Shown: piece by piece, positions 25,861 through 34,889 of the stretch
How positions within the stretch are numbered: the stretch's first letter is position 1
Layout: every line of letters starts with the position of its first letter
From: Mycobacterium simulans
Lineage (GTDB): Bacteria; Actinomycetota; Actinomycetes; Mycobacteriales; Mycobacteriaceae
Direction: 5' to 3'
Length of the DNA stretch: 50,020 bases
Assembly: GCF_900232995.1 (NCBI RefSeq)
Contig: NZ_OCVX01000002.1
Span: 1-50,020, forward strand
The notes under the pieces: model-generated
The model's database searches: none
What the model was told of the DNA's origin: nothing
What the model saw: only the letters and a program-made list of their open reading frames with translations
Program-made: the position numbers and the translations under genes

Positions 25861-28224
25861 ATGCACCGGTCAAGAACACATCTGCCGATTCCCAGTGCTC
25901 CCCGCACGGGGCTGATCACGTATGACGCGAAGGATCCCGACAGCACATACCCGCCGATCGAGCTGCTACGCCCACCCCCGGGCGCCCCGAATGTGTTGCT
26001 GATCCTGCTTGACGATGTCGGGTTCGGTGCGGCGAGCGCGTTCGGCGGCCCATGTCAGACGCCGGCCGCCGAACGCCTCGCCGGCGGCGGGTTGCGGTAC
26101 AACCGGTTTCACACCACCGCGTTGTGCTCGCCGACGCGGCAGGCATTGCTGACCGGGCGCAATCACCACTCCGCCGGCATGGGCGGGATTACCGAAATCG
26201 CCACCGGAGCACCCGGATACAGTTCGGTGTTACCCAACACGATGTCGCCGATCGCGCGGACGCTGAAGCTCAACGGGTACAACACAGCCCAGTTCGGCAA
26301 GTGCCACGAGGTCCCGGTCTGGCAGACCAGCCCCGTCGGGCCGTTTGACGCATGGCCCGCCGGCGGTGGCGGTTTCGAATACTTCTATGGCTTCATCGGC
26401 GGCGAGGCCAACCAGTGGGATCCGAGCCTGTATGAGGGCACCACGCCGGTCGAGGTGGACCGTACCCCTGAAGAGGGTTACCACTTCATGGAGGACATGA
26501 CGGATAAGGCCATCGGTTGGATCGGACAGCAGAAGGCGCTGGCCCCTGACACGCCGTTCTTCGTCTACTTCGCCCCTGGGGCGACCCATGCGCCGCACCA
26601 TGTGCCGCAGGGGTGGGCCGACAAGTACCGAGGCAAGTTCGATGCGGGCTGGGACGCTCTGCGTGCGCAAACCTTTGCCCGGCAAAAAGAACTCGGGGTG
26701 ATCCCGGCGGACTGCCAGCTGACCGCGCGTCACGCCGAGATCCCGGCGTGGGATGACATGCCGGAGGACCTCAAACCCGTTCTGCGCAGGCAAATGGAGG
26801 TCTATGCAGGATTCTTGGAATACACCGACCACCACGTGGGCAGGCTCATCGACGCCGTGGACCGGCTCGGTCTGCTCGACGACACGCTTGTCTTCTACAT
26901 CATTGGGGACAACGGCGCATCGGCCGAGGGCACGATCAACGGCACGTTCAACGAGATGTTGAACTTCAACGGCATGGCAGCGATCGAGACGCCGGAGTTC
27001 ATGATGGAGCGCCTCGACAAGTTCGGCGGGCCGGAGTCCTACAACCATTACTCGGTGGGCTGGGCGCACGCGATGGACACGCCCTACCAATGGACCAAGC
27101 AGGTGGCATCGCACTGGGGTGGCACCCGCAACGGCACGATTGTGCACTGGCCCAACGGTATCGCCGCGAAGGGTGAGATGCGCTGGCAGTTCCACCACGT
27201 CATCGACGTGGCGCCGACGATCCTGGAGGCGGCGGGGCTGCCGGAGCCGTTGTTCGTCAACGGTGTGCAGCAGCATCCCATCGAAGGGGTCAGCATGCTG
27301 TATTCATTCGATGATCCGCAGGCGCCGGACCGGCACGAGACGCAGTACTTCGAGATGTTCGGAAACCGTGGCATCTACCACAAGGGCTGGACCGCGGTGA
27401 CCAAGCACAAGACGCCGTGGATCCTCCTCGGGGAGGAGACACCGGCGTTCGACGACGACGTGTGGGAGCTGTACGACACCACCAAGGACTGGAGCCAGGC
27501 CACGGACCTGTCCAAAGAGATGCCCGAGAAACTGCATGAGCTGCAGCGGCTTTGGCTGATCGAGGCGACCCGCTACAACGTCCTGCCGCTGAACGACGAC
27601 ACCGCCAGCCGGCTCAACTCCGACCTGGCGGGCAGGCCAATGCTGATCAGGGGCAACAGTCAGGTGCTGTTTGGTGGCATGGGCCGGTTGTCGGAGAACT
27701 GTGTGCTCAACATGAAGAACAAGTCGCACTCGGTGACGGCCGAGATCGAGGTGCCCGAGACCGGCGCCGACGGCGTGATAGTCGCGCAGGGCGCCAACAT
27801 CGGCGGCTGGAGCCTCTACGTTAAAGACGGCAAGCTCAAGTACTGCTACAACCTGGGTGGGATCAAGCGCTTCTACGTTGAGTCCACCGAGCCGTTGCCA
27901 GCCGGCGCGCATCAGGTGCGCATGGAATTCGCCTACGCCGGTGGCGGTTTGGGCAAGGGCGGCGAGGTGACCCTATATGTCGACGGCCAGCAGGTCGGTG
28001 CGGGGCATGTGGCAGGCACGCTTGCGATCGTCTTCTCCGCCGACGACGGCTGCGATGTCGGTGTGGACTCAGGCTCGTGCGTGTCACCCGACTACTCGCC
28101 GGGAAAGAACGCGTTCAACGGTCGGGTCAAGGGCGTGCAGCTGGCCATCGCCGAGGCAGCAGATGCCGAAGGGCACATGGTCGCGCCCGAGGACGCGGTC
28201 CGCATCGCGTTAGCGCGCCAATAG
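25861..28224 (+). CDS. Type I arylsulfatase
   Basis: A 787-residue sulfatase starting at ATG 25861 behind a GAGG. The formylglycine motif is TALCSPTRQALLTG with Cys89 as the residue to be modified. Metal-binding Asp pairs are seen in LLDDVGFG and IGDNGASAEG. The length equals that of M. tuberculosis AtsA and AtsD, large mycobacterial arylsulfatases with a beta-rich C-terminal domain, seen here as VTLYVDGQQVGAGHVAG. There is no signal peptide. It needs a formylglycine-generating enzyme from elsewhere. It follows the FAD monooxygenase by 32 bases and may be co-transcribed. Confidence 0.92.
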   Translation: MHRSRTHLPIPSAPRTGLITYDAKDPDSTYPPIELLRPPPGAPNVLLILLDDVGFGAASAFGGPCQTPAAERLAGGGLRYNRFHTTALCSPTRQALLTGRNHHSAGMGGITEIATGAPGYSSVLPNTMSPIARTLKLNGYNTAQFGKCHEVPVWQTSPVGPFDAWPAGGGGFEYFYGFIGGEANQWDPSLYEGTTPVEVDRTPEEGYHFMEDMTDKAIGWIGQQKALAPDTPFFVYFAPGATHAPHHVPQGWADKYRGKFDAGWDALRAQTFARQKELGVIPADCQLTARHAEIPAWDDMPEDLKPVLRRQMEVYAGFLEYTDHHVGRLIDAVDRLGLLDDTLVFYIIGDNGASAEGTINGTFNEMLNFNGMAAIETPEFMMERLDKFGGPESYNHYSVGWAHAMDTPYQWTKQVASHWGGTRNGTIVHWPNGIAAKGEMRWQFHHVIDVAPTILEAAGLPEPLFVNGVQQHPIEGVSMLYSFDDPQAPDRHETQYFEMFGNRGIYHKGWTAVTKHKTPWILLGEETPAFDDDVWELYDTTKDWSQATDLSKEMPEKLHELQRLWLIEATRYNVLPLNDDTASRLNSDLAGRPMLIRGNSQVLFGGMGRLSENCVLNMKNKSHSVTAEIEVPETGADGVIVAQGANIGGWSLYVKDGKLKYCYNLGGIKRFYVESTEPLPAGAHQVRMEFAYAGGGLGKGGEVTLYVDGQQVGAGHVAGTLAIVFSADDGCDVGVDSGSCVSPDYSPGKNAFNGRVKGVQLAIAEAADAEGHMVAPEDAVRIALARQ

Positions 28225-28256
28225 AGCCGCCTGCGCGCAGCCGCCGCCGGGCGATC

Positions 28257-29967
28257 TTAGGCTGGGCGCCCGGATTTGCCGTCAGCGCCGGTCTGGCCAG
28301 TGTTTCCGCCAACGCCAGAAGCGCCGCCAACACCCACGCCGCCCGGGCCGACGCCGGCGCTGCCGCCGGCGCCCAGGCTACCCGCGGCCCCACCACCGCC
28401 GCCGGTGCCACCATTCCCGAAAACTTCGGCGCTGTGGCCCGTGCCGCCGTTGCCACCCTTGCCGCCGTCTCCGCCGCTACCGCCGTCGCCGCCGTCGCCA
28501 CCGTCGCCACCGCTGCCGGCGGCGGAGTTACCGCCGCTGGCCCCAGTGGTGCCACTGGCACCCTTGCCGCCTGCGCCACCGGCGCCGCCATTGCCTGCGC
28601 CGAAGGCGGTTTCGCCACCACCGCCATTGCCGCCGTTGCCGCCGTCGCCACCGCTGCCGGCCACCCCGGCGTCACCGCCGGCACCGCCGGTGCCTGAGCC
28701 CAGTGCCTCGCCCCCGGCACCACCGGCGCCGGCGACCCCACCGTCGCCACCGTTGCCGCCCCTGCCGCCGTCACCTCCGTCTGTGACGATGGAACCGCTG
28801 CCGGCGCTGCCGCCGTTGCCGCCAGCGCCACCATTGCCGGCCGCGCCGGCGTCACCACCGTCGCCACCGTCGCCCGAAGTCAGGGCCGCACCACCGGCTC
28901 CGCCGCTCCCGGCCGCTCCGCCCTTGCCCCCGGCTCCGCCGCTCCCGCCGTTGGGCGTTAGTGTGCCTACGCCGCTAGCCCCGCCGTCGCCGCCGCGGCC
29001 GCCGGACCCCCCGTCACCGGCGGCGCCGCCGCCGCCACCGGTGCCTGAGCCCAAGGCTGCACCGCCCTTGCCCGCGATGCCGGCGCCTCCGCCGGCACCG
29101 CCGGTTCCGCCGTTGCCGGCGACGCCGCCAGGGCTCCCGAGGCCAGATCCGGCGTTCCCTCCGTCGCCTCCATTGCCGCCAGCGCCGGCGGCCCCGCCAT
29201 TACCTCCGTCGCCCGAGGCCCCGCCGATGCCGCCGTTGCCCGAACCGCTGGCTTCGCCGCCGGCCCCACCTGCACCGGCAGTCCCTCCGGCGCCGCCGTT
29301 GCCTCCGGTGCCACCGGTGCCACCTGCGACATTGACGGATAGGGTGGCGAAGCCTTGGGCACCGGCGGCACCGTTGCCACCGGTCCCGCCGTCGCCGGCG
29401 CGGCCGCCGGCTCCGCCCTGACCACCGTTCCCTGACTCCAAGGCCGCGCCGCCGGCGCCGCCACTGCCGCCGCTGCCGCCCGCACCGCCATTGCCGCCGG
29501 CCCCGCCAAAGGCTGCAGTGGGGGGCTTCGCGATGCCGCTAAGGGGGACACCGCCGGCCCCACCGGACCCGCCGCTGCCCGCGACGCCGCCGGCTCCGCC
29601 TTGGCCGCCGTTGCCTGACCCGACGGCCGCACCGCCGGCTCCGCCGTTGCCGCCGCTGCCGCCTATGCCGCCGTTGCCGCCGCGTCCGCCGTTGAAGTCG
29701 GAGAAGGTACCCGCTGCGCCGGCACCGCCGTTGCCGGCGGTCCCGCCGGCTCCTCCCGCGCCCCCGGACCCACCGTCGCGGTCTAGGCCAGCAATGCCGT
29801 GAGCGGCGGTGCCGCCCGCGCCACCGGCACCGCCGGCACCGCCATTGCCGCCGGTGCCGCCGTTGCCGCCGCTGCCGCCGGGTTGTTGACCGGCTGGCGC
29901 CTCTACCCATCTGACCCCGCCGGCGGTGCTCCCGGTGTGGGTCCCGCGGGCGGCCCCCTCACTCGCC
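28257..29967 (-). pseudogene. Headless PE_PGRS gene (PGRS repeat domain without PE domain)
   Basis: The minus strand reads GGxGG repeats (GGNGGAGG, GGTGGNGG type) without a stop from about 29967 down to 28257, but no PE domain precedes it. The only start-like codon in the last part is TTG 29441, inside the repeats. The 3' end (NTGQTGADGKSGRPA) is a natural-looking terminus. The 5' end stops at a TAG next to a plus-strand PGRS tail. I read it as a PE_PGRS gene that lost its 5' end through a rearrangement. The long proline-rich frames on the other strand are shadows of this repeat. Confidence 0.75.
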
Positions 29968-29970
29968 TAA

Positions 29971-30195
29971 AGGCCAGGCGGTAATGGCGGCGACGGAGGA
30001 CTGCTTTATGGCTGGGGTGGCGACGGCGGCAACGCGGGAACCGGCGGCTCCAACGGCAATAACGGCGGCAACGGCGGCAACGCTCTGCTGATCGGCAACG
30101 GCGGCAATGGCGGCGCCGGCAGTGGGACGCAGCATGGCGGCGCCGGCGGGTCTGGGGGCCGGTTCTTCGGTAGCAACGGATCAGACGGGGGTTAG
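29971..30195 (+). pseudogene. C-terminal PGRS remnant
   Basis: About 74 codons of PGRS sequence (RPGGNGGDGGLLYGWGGDGG ... GGRFFGSNGSDGG) end in a natural stop at 30193-30195. An in-frame TAA at 29968 lies right before it. The C-terminus resembles that of the intact PE_PGRS downstream (GRFFGTGGAGGS). It has no start and abuts the headless minus-strand PGRS block. Confidence 0.75.
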
Positions 30196-30391
30196 CCAGG
30201 GGTTAAAGGGCGTTAGCCCTCAGTGTGAGTTCGGGGTGGAAAAAATCGGCCGAATCTCTGCCTTCGTGCACGCTCAAAACCCTTACAGCACACTCGATTA
30301 CGGCCGAGTCTGGTCAAAACTCGGCGGGCGCGTCGAGCGGGCAATATGCTGGCTGCTGCCGATGGTCGGTGCTGACTTGGTCGGAGGGCAG

Positions 30392-31570
30392 ATGTCGTAT
30401 CTGGTGGCGGTTCCGGGAATGTTGGCTTCGTCGGCGGGGGGTTTGGCGAGCATTGGCTCGGCGCTAAGCGAGGCCAATGCGGCGGCTATGGCTCCCACGA
30501 CGGGGGTGCTAGCAGCGGGTGCCGACGAGGTGTCGGTGGCGATCGCGGCGCTGTTCGGCTCGCACGCCCAGGCCTATCAGGCGCTCGGCGCCCAGGCGGT
30601 GACCTTCCATCAACAGTTTGTGCAAGCGCTGAATGCCGGTGCCGGTTCTTATGCCAACGCTGAGGCGGCTAGCGCTTCGCCGCTACAAGTTCTGCAGCAA
30701 AACGCGCTCAATGCGATCAATGCGCCCACCCAGACCCTCTTGGGCCGTCCGATCATCGGAAATGGTGCGAATTCGACGACGCCGGGTCAGCCCGGTGGCG
30801 ACGGTGGGTTCCTGTGGGGCGATGGCGGGGCCGGCTATTCGAGTACGACGCCCAATATCCCTGGCACCAACGGCGGCAACGGCGGGTTCTTCGGTAGTGG
30901 CGGTCCCGGCGGTAACGGTGGGCCTGGCGCGGCGGCCGGCAACGGTGGCAATGCTGGCTATTTCGGCAACGGTGGGGCTGGCGGCACGGGCGGATCGGGT
31001 GGCAACGGTGGAACCGGCGGCGTTGGTGGGTTCATCTACGGCAACGGCGGCAATGGCGGTGACGGAGGCGACAATCCGACCGGAATCGGTGGGACCGCCG
31101 GGGTGGGCGGGGAGGCCGGCTTCATCGGCAACGGCGGTAACGGTGGTAACGGGGCCGCCGGCTTGAGCGGCACGCCGGGCGGCCCGGGAGGGCCCGGTGG
31201 GCAGCTCTACGGCAACGGCGGCAATGGCGGCGCGGGTGGAACCGGCACTTCCGTTGCCGGGGGAACCGGCGGTGCGGGCGCTGCCGCCGGGTTGATCGGA
31301 GCCGGCGGCGTTGGCGGAGCTGGTGGGACCGGCGCTGTGGTGGGTGGCGCCGGGGGCAACGGCGGCGACGGAGGAGTGATAGCCGGCGACGGCGGCGACG
31401 GCGGTGATGCCGGCGCGGGGGGCGGTGGTGTGGACGCGTTCAGTGGTGGTGGTAACGGCGGCAACTCCGCATTTATCGGTAACGGTGGTGATGGCGGCTT
31501 TGGCCAGCCGGTCGGCGCCGGTGGTTGGGCCGGGCGCTTCTTCGGCACCGGCGGGGCGGGCGGGTCGTAG
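30392..31570 (+). CDS. PE_PGRS family protein
   Basis: A 392-residue protein from ATG 30392 (MSYLVAVPGMLASSAGGLAS). Residues 1 to ~95 form the PE domain, with a YANAE motif that fits the YxxxD/E type VII secretion signal, then a linker (LLGRPIIGNGANSTTPGQPG) and a Gly-Gly-X PGRS domain to the end (GRFFGTGGAGGS). Such proteins are exported by ESX-5 to the cell surface. The frame is open upstream, but the ATG is fixed by the PE consensus and a GGAGG at 30383-30387. No PPE or esx partner is adjacent, as usual for PE_PGRS genes. Confidence 0.93.
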   Translation: MSYLVAVPGMLASSAGGLASIGSALSEANAAAMAPTTGVLAAGADEVSVAIAALFGSHAQAYQALGAQAVTFHQQFVQALNAGAGSYANAEAASASPLQVLQQNALNAINAPTQTLLGRPIIGNGANSTTPGQPGGDGGFLWGDGGAGYSSTTPNIPGTNGGNGGFFGSGGPGGNGGPGAAAGNGGNAGYFGNGGAGGTGGSGGNGGTGGVGGFIYGNGGNGGDGGDNPTGIGGTAGVGGEAGFIGNGGNGGNGAAGLSGTPGGPGGPGGQLYGNGGNGGAGGTGTSVAGGTGGAGAAAGLIGAGGVGGAGGTGAVVGGAGGNGGDGGVIAGDGGDGGDAGAGGGGVDAFSGGGNGGNSAFIGNGGDGGFGQPVGAGGWAGRFFGTGGAGGS

Positions 31571-31579
31571 CCGTCAACG

Positions 31580-32200
31580 TCAAGTTGTTCGTCCTCGGCG
31601 GGGGCGCTCGGTGGCGAAGCCGCGCACTACGTGCGCTCGGACAAATTCTGCGACGACCTCGGGATCGTCCATGTCGAGTGTGGATGACGGGGTGCTGAAC
31701 AGTGAGAACAATATTCGCGCAAACCACTCGCCAGCAGGCTCGACGTCAAGGTCTTTGCGAACCTCACCGGTGAGCTTGGCCGCCGACAGGTACGGCGCGA
31801 AGAAGTCAACACATTCGCGTAGCAGCACGCCGGCGTCCTTGGTCAGCAACAGGCTGATGGCCTCCTCGTCGAAGTACTTTTCGGAGGCGATCGCTCGCCG
31901 CGCTTGGGTTACGAATACCGCTGCGTGACTGAGCTTTTCCTCCAGCGAGCCGCCTCGGTCCATGGCCTTGGACATCTCGCGGTAGAACTGCTCGGAGGCG
32001 TGTTCGGCGCAGGCTTCGAGAATGGCTGCCTTGTCGCTGAAGTACTCGTAAATGGTGCTTCGGGAGACGTTGGCCGCCCTGGCGATGTCGACGATGGTCG
32101 TCTTCTGCAGTCCGTGCTTGCGGAAACAGGCATACGCGGACTCGACGATGAGCTCTCGGGTATCGGTTACTGCGGGAAAAGGAGAAGCCTGGGTCATCAC
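31580..32200 (-). CDS. TetR-family regulator, last gene of side-chain catabolic operon
   Basis: A 206-residue TetR protein: IVESAYACFRKHGLQKTTIV, then DIARAANVSRSTIYEYFSDK for the HTH. Its start overlaps the stop of the upstream alcohol dehydrogenase by 4 bases, so it is transcribed with the catabolic operon that starts with a P450 at 39347. It is likely the local repressor, acting on the divergent promoter region at 39348-39498, where three palindromes are found. The ligand is not predictable; a CoA thioester would be in line with other regulators of such pathways. Confidence 0.9.
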   Translation of the reverse strand: MMTQASPFPAVTDTRELIVESAYACFRKHGLQKTTIVDIARAANVSRSTIYEYFSDKAAILEACAEHASEQFYREMSKAMDRGGSLEEKLSHAAVFVTQARRAIASEKYFDEEAISLLLTKDAGVLLRECVDFFAPYLSAAKLTGEVRKDLDVEPAGEWFARILFSLFSTPSSTLDMDDPEVVAEFVRAHVVRGFATERPRRGRTT

Positions 32201-33267
32201 GGAACCAGAGCGCCTCGGGGCACCAGGCCGGCGTCGGCTGAGGCAAAGGCAGCATTGACGTCGGTCAGATGGAACGGCTTGGGCATGAGCCTGGTGAACG
32301 GAAAACTGGTGCGCTGCAGGAAAGACAAACCAATGGCAAGCGTAACAGGGTCGTAGAGCATCACGCCGCGGATGGACTTGTTGCCGTACACCAGACTGCT
32401 GGGATCGAGTTCGAAGGTACGTCCCATCCCGACATTGCCGACCTCGAGCAAGGTGCCGCCGTTATTGAGGAACCCGACCCCGTCCGGAATGACGTTGGGC
32501 ACCCCGACCACTTCGAGCACCCAGTCGGCACCGATGCCACCGGTGTACTTGTGCACCTGCTCGGTGACCTGTGCGGTCGAGATGCCGTCGGCATTGATGC
32601 AGCGGGTGGCCCCGAAGTCGGCTGCGACATCAAGACGTTCGGAAATTTTATCGATGACGATCACCTCGGCGGCGCCCGCGGTACGTGCGACGGCGGCGGC
32701 GTTGATGCCCAGCCCGCCGGCGCCCTGGATGACGACGGTGTCGCCGAGCCGCACATCGCGAAGCGCGAATAGCACTTGGGCCAGAGCGCAATTGAGCGGT
32801 GCTACGGCCTCGTCAGCAAGATCCTCGGGAACCTTGTACAGCGGCTGACGCCGGGTGGTGTAATAATACTCGCCGTGGGCGGCAACGAAGTGTGGCGGCC
32901 GTGCTTGGGTACGGAATTCGCCGGCCATGAGGTTCTGACAGGCATAAGACCGGCCACGGGCACAGGCGTGGCATTGGCCGCACGTCCAAAAGTATGGTGT
33001 GACAACGCGATCACCCACTTTCAGTGGCTGGCCCGTCGCATCGGTGGTCAATCCGTCACCGAGTTCGGCTATCTCGCATACCATTTCGTGGCCCATGGCA
33101 AACGGGCAAGGCAACGGTAGCTCGCCGCGGAAGATGTGCAGGTCGGATCCGCAGATCCCGGCCATCCGCAGCTTCAGCGCCGCGGTCCCGGGCGCTGGTG
33201 TGGTAAGCGGAAACTCGGCGAGTTCGATCGGCCCGCCATACGCGGTCAGCAGTGCAAGCTTGGGCAT
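32197..33267 (-). CDS. Zinc-dependent alcohol dehydrogenase (MDR superfamily)
   Basis: A 356-residue MDR enzyme. Catalytic zinc ligands are in GICGSDLH and MGHE; the structural zinc site is the four-cysteine lobe CGQCHACARGRSYAC; the Rossmann motif is GAGGLG followed by VIVIDK, where the Asp suggests NAD+ preference. In this operon it is the natural enzyme to oxidise the primary alcohol made by the P450 to an aldehyde, which the divergently encoded aldehyde dehydrogenase would take further. Role within the pathway is inference from context. Confidence 0.9.
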   Translation of the reverse strand: MPKLALLTAYGGPIELAEFPLTTPAPGTAALKLRMAGICGSDLHIFRGELPLPCPFAMGHEMVCEIAELGDGLTTDATGQPLKVGDRVVTPYFWTCGQCHACARGRSYACQNLMAGEFRTQARPPHFVAAHGEYYYTTRRQPLYKVPEDLADEAVAPLNCALAQVLFALRDVRLGDTVVIQGAGGLGINAAAVARTAGAAEVIVIDKISERLDVAADFGATRCINADGISTAQVTEQVHKYTGGIGADWVLEVVGVPNVIPDGVGFLNNGGTLLEVGNVGMGRTFELDPSSLVYGNKSIRGVMLYDPVTLAIGLSFLQRTSFPFTRLMPKPFHLTDVNAAFASADAGLVPRGALVP

Positions 33268-33279
33268 GGTGCTCCTCCC

Positions 33280-34449
33280 TCAGTTTGCCGGTGCGAGAAT
33301 CAACCCACTGGTCGGCACTCCGGTACCCGACGTCACCAACACATGTTCGACATTGTCGACCTGGTTATACGAGGTGCCACGGACCTGACGCACCCCCTCG
33401 GTGATGCCGTTCATGCCGTGGATGTAGGCCTCACCGAGTAGCCCGCCGTTGGTGTTGATCGGTAGCTCGCCGCCCAGCGACAGGCGTTCGACAGTGGCGA
33501 AGTCCTTGGCCTCGCCGCGCCCGCAGAATCCGAGCTCCTCGAGCTGTGTGTACACGAACGGCGTGAAATGGTCATAGATGAAAGCGGTTTGGATGTCCTG
33601 AGGCTTGAGACCGGAATCCCGCCACAACCGATCGGCCACCACACCCATCTCGGGCAGCCCGGTGATGTCCTCGCGGTAGTAGCTCGTCATCATCTCGCCG
33701 TTATGGGCGGCACCCTGGGCGGCCGCGGTAATGACCGCGGGAGGCTGCCGCAGGTCGCGGGCGCGTTCGGCAGTGGTGATGACCAACGCGACACCGCCAT
33801 CGCTTTCCTGGCAGCAGTCCAGCAGACGCAGCACCGGTTCGATGATCCAGCGGGAATTCTGGTGGTCCTGCAGCGTTATCGGGCGCTCATAGAACCAGGC
33901 GTCGGGATTGGTGGCGGCGTGCTTACGGTCGACGACGGCGATCCGGCCGAAGTCCTCGTTGGTGACACCGTAGGTCGACATGTAGCGCTGGGCGTGCAGC
34001 GCGACCCACGCTGCGGGAGTGAGCAATCCGAACGGGGCGTAGTGCGCCATGAACAGCGGAGTTTCGGTGCTGGTGCGTCCGCTGCCGCCGAAGCGGAACC
34101 CGGACCGTTCGTTGAACGCGCGATAGCACACCACCACATCGGCGACACCGGTCGCGGCGGCCATCGCCGCGTGCACAACGGTGCCGGCCGCTGCCCCGCC
34201 GCCGTGTGGCACCCGGCCGAAGAAGCTTAGGTCGCCAATGCCCACGTTGCGTGCGACGTCGATCTCGTCGCTGGCGTCCATGGTGAAGGTGACCATACCG
34301 TCGACATCACCGGGTGTCAGGCCGGCGTCATCGAGTGCGGAACTAACCGCCTCGCAGGCCAATTGCAGTTCGCTGCGCCCGGACTCCTTGGAGAATTCGG
34401 TCTGGCCGATGCCCACGATGGCCGCGGCGCCGGGCAGCGATGCGCTCAT
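33280..34449 (-). CDS. Thiolase-like lyase, Ltp2-type (lipid-transfer protein family)
   Basis: A 389-residue thiolase-fold protein very similar in layout to M. tuberculosis Ltp2 (Rv3540c): AAIVGIGQTEFSKESGRSEL, GVADVVVCYRAFNERSGFRF, QNSRWIIEPVLRLLDCCQES, and GEAYIHGMNGITEGVRQVRG near the end. The classical thiolase Cys and CxG boxes are lost; the Tyr in GEAYIHG fits the tyrosine used by Ltp2 retro-aldolases. Ltp2 cleaves the hydroxylated three-carbon sterol side chain and needs a DUF35 domain protein as partner. That partner is encoded three genes upstream. It overlaps the MaoC gene by 4 bases. Confidence 0.9.
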   Translation of the reverse strand: MSASLPGAAAIVGIGQTEFSKESGRSELQLACEAVSSALDDAGLTPGDVDGMVTFTMDASDEIDVARNVGIGDLSFFGRVPHGGGAAAGTVVHAAMAAATGVADVVVCYRAFNERSGFRFGGSGRTSTETPLFMAHYAPFGLLTPAAWVALHAQRYMSTYGVTNEDFGRIAVVDRKHAATNPDAWFYERPITLQDHQNSRWIIEPVLRLLDCCQESDGGVALVITTAERARDLRQPPAVITAAAQGAAHNGEMMTSYYREDITGLPEMGVVADRLWRDSGLKPQDIQTAFIYDHFTPFVYTQLEELGFCGRGEAKDFATVERLSLGGELPINTNGGLLGEAYIHGMNGITEGVRQVRGTSYNQVDNVEHVLVTSGTGVPTSGLILAPAN

Positions 34450-34889
34450 GAGACCGTCCCGTCGAGCAGGCTGAGGACCGCGGTGCCGGAAACGTGGTTG
34501 CCAAGGCTATTGGCGCCCTGGAACGTTACCTCGACGAAGTTCTCCCCATCAGAGCCTTCCGACTTGCCGGTCACCTTGCCGGTGAAGCGCAGCGGATCGT
34601 CCGGGAAGCACGGCACCCCAAGCCGAATCGACAGGTTCTTGACCATCGCTTCGGGTCCTGCCCAGTCGGTGAGGAACCGCACGCAATAGCCATTGGTGGT
34701 GAGGATGTTCATAAACAGGTTCGGCGAGCCTTGCTTGTTGGCGTAGTCGCGGTCGTGGTGCACCGGCATGAAGTCACGCGACGCGATCGCGCCCGCGACG
34801 ATCATCGTTGTGGTGATCGGAATCTCGAGGGGCGCGACCTCGTCGCCGACCGAGATGTCTTGCCACTTCAAGGTTGCGGTTATCGTCAT
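34446..34889 (-). CDS. MaoC-like hydratase, ChsH1-type
   Basis: A 147-residue single hot-dog protein from ATG 34889 (MTITATLKWQDISVGDEVAP); the frame runs on upstream, but the ATG overlaps the acyl-CoA dehydrogenase stop in an ATGA, which fixes the start. The hydratase box is ASRDFMPVHHDRDYA, then GSPNLFMNILTTNGYCVRFL and TDWAGPEAMVKNLSIRLGVP, matching ChsH1 (Rv3541c) in order and wording. ChsH1 pairs with ChsH2 to hydrate the enoyl-CoA of the sterol side chain. Here its partner would be the separate MaoC gene at 36400. Confidence 0.9.
   Translation of the reverse strand: MTITATLKWQDISVGDEVAPLEIPITTTMIVAGAIASRDFMPVHHDRDYANKQGSPNLFMNILTTNGYCVRFLTDWAGPEAMVKNLSIRLGVPCFPDDPLRFTGKVTGKSEGSDGENFVEVTFQGANSLGNHVSGTAVLSLLDGTVS

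Noticed and set aside
28276..29802. Long proline-rich plus-strand ORFs
   Set aside because: They are antisense shadows of the minus-strand Gly-Gly-X PGRS repeat.
28257..31570. Dense short repeats that might suggest CRISPR
   Set aside because: The repeats are in-frame GGX codons with no uniform repeat-spacer pattern and belong to PGRS coding sequence.
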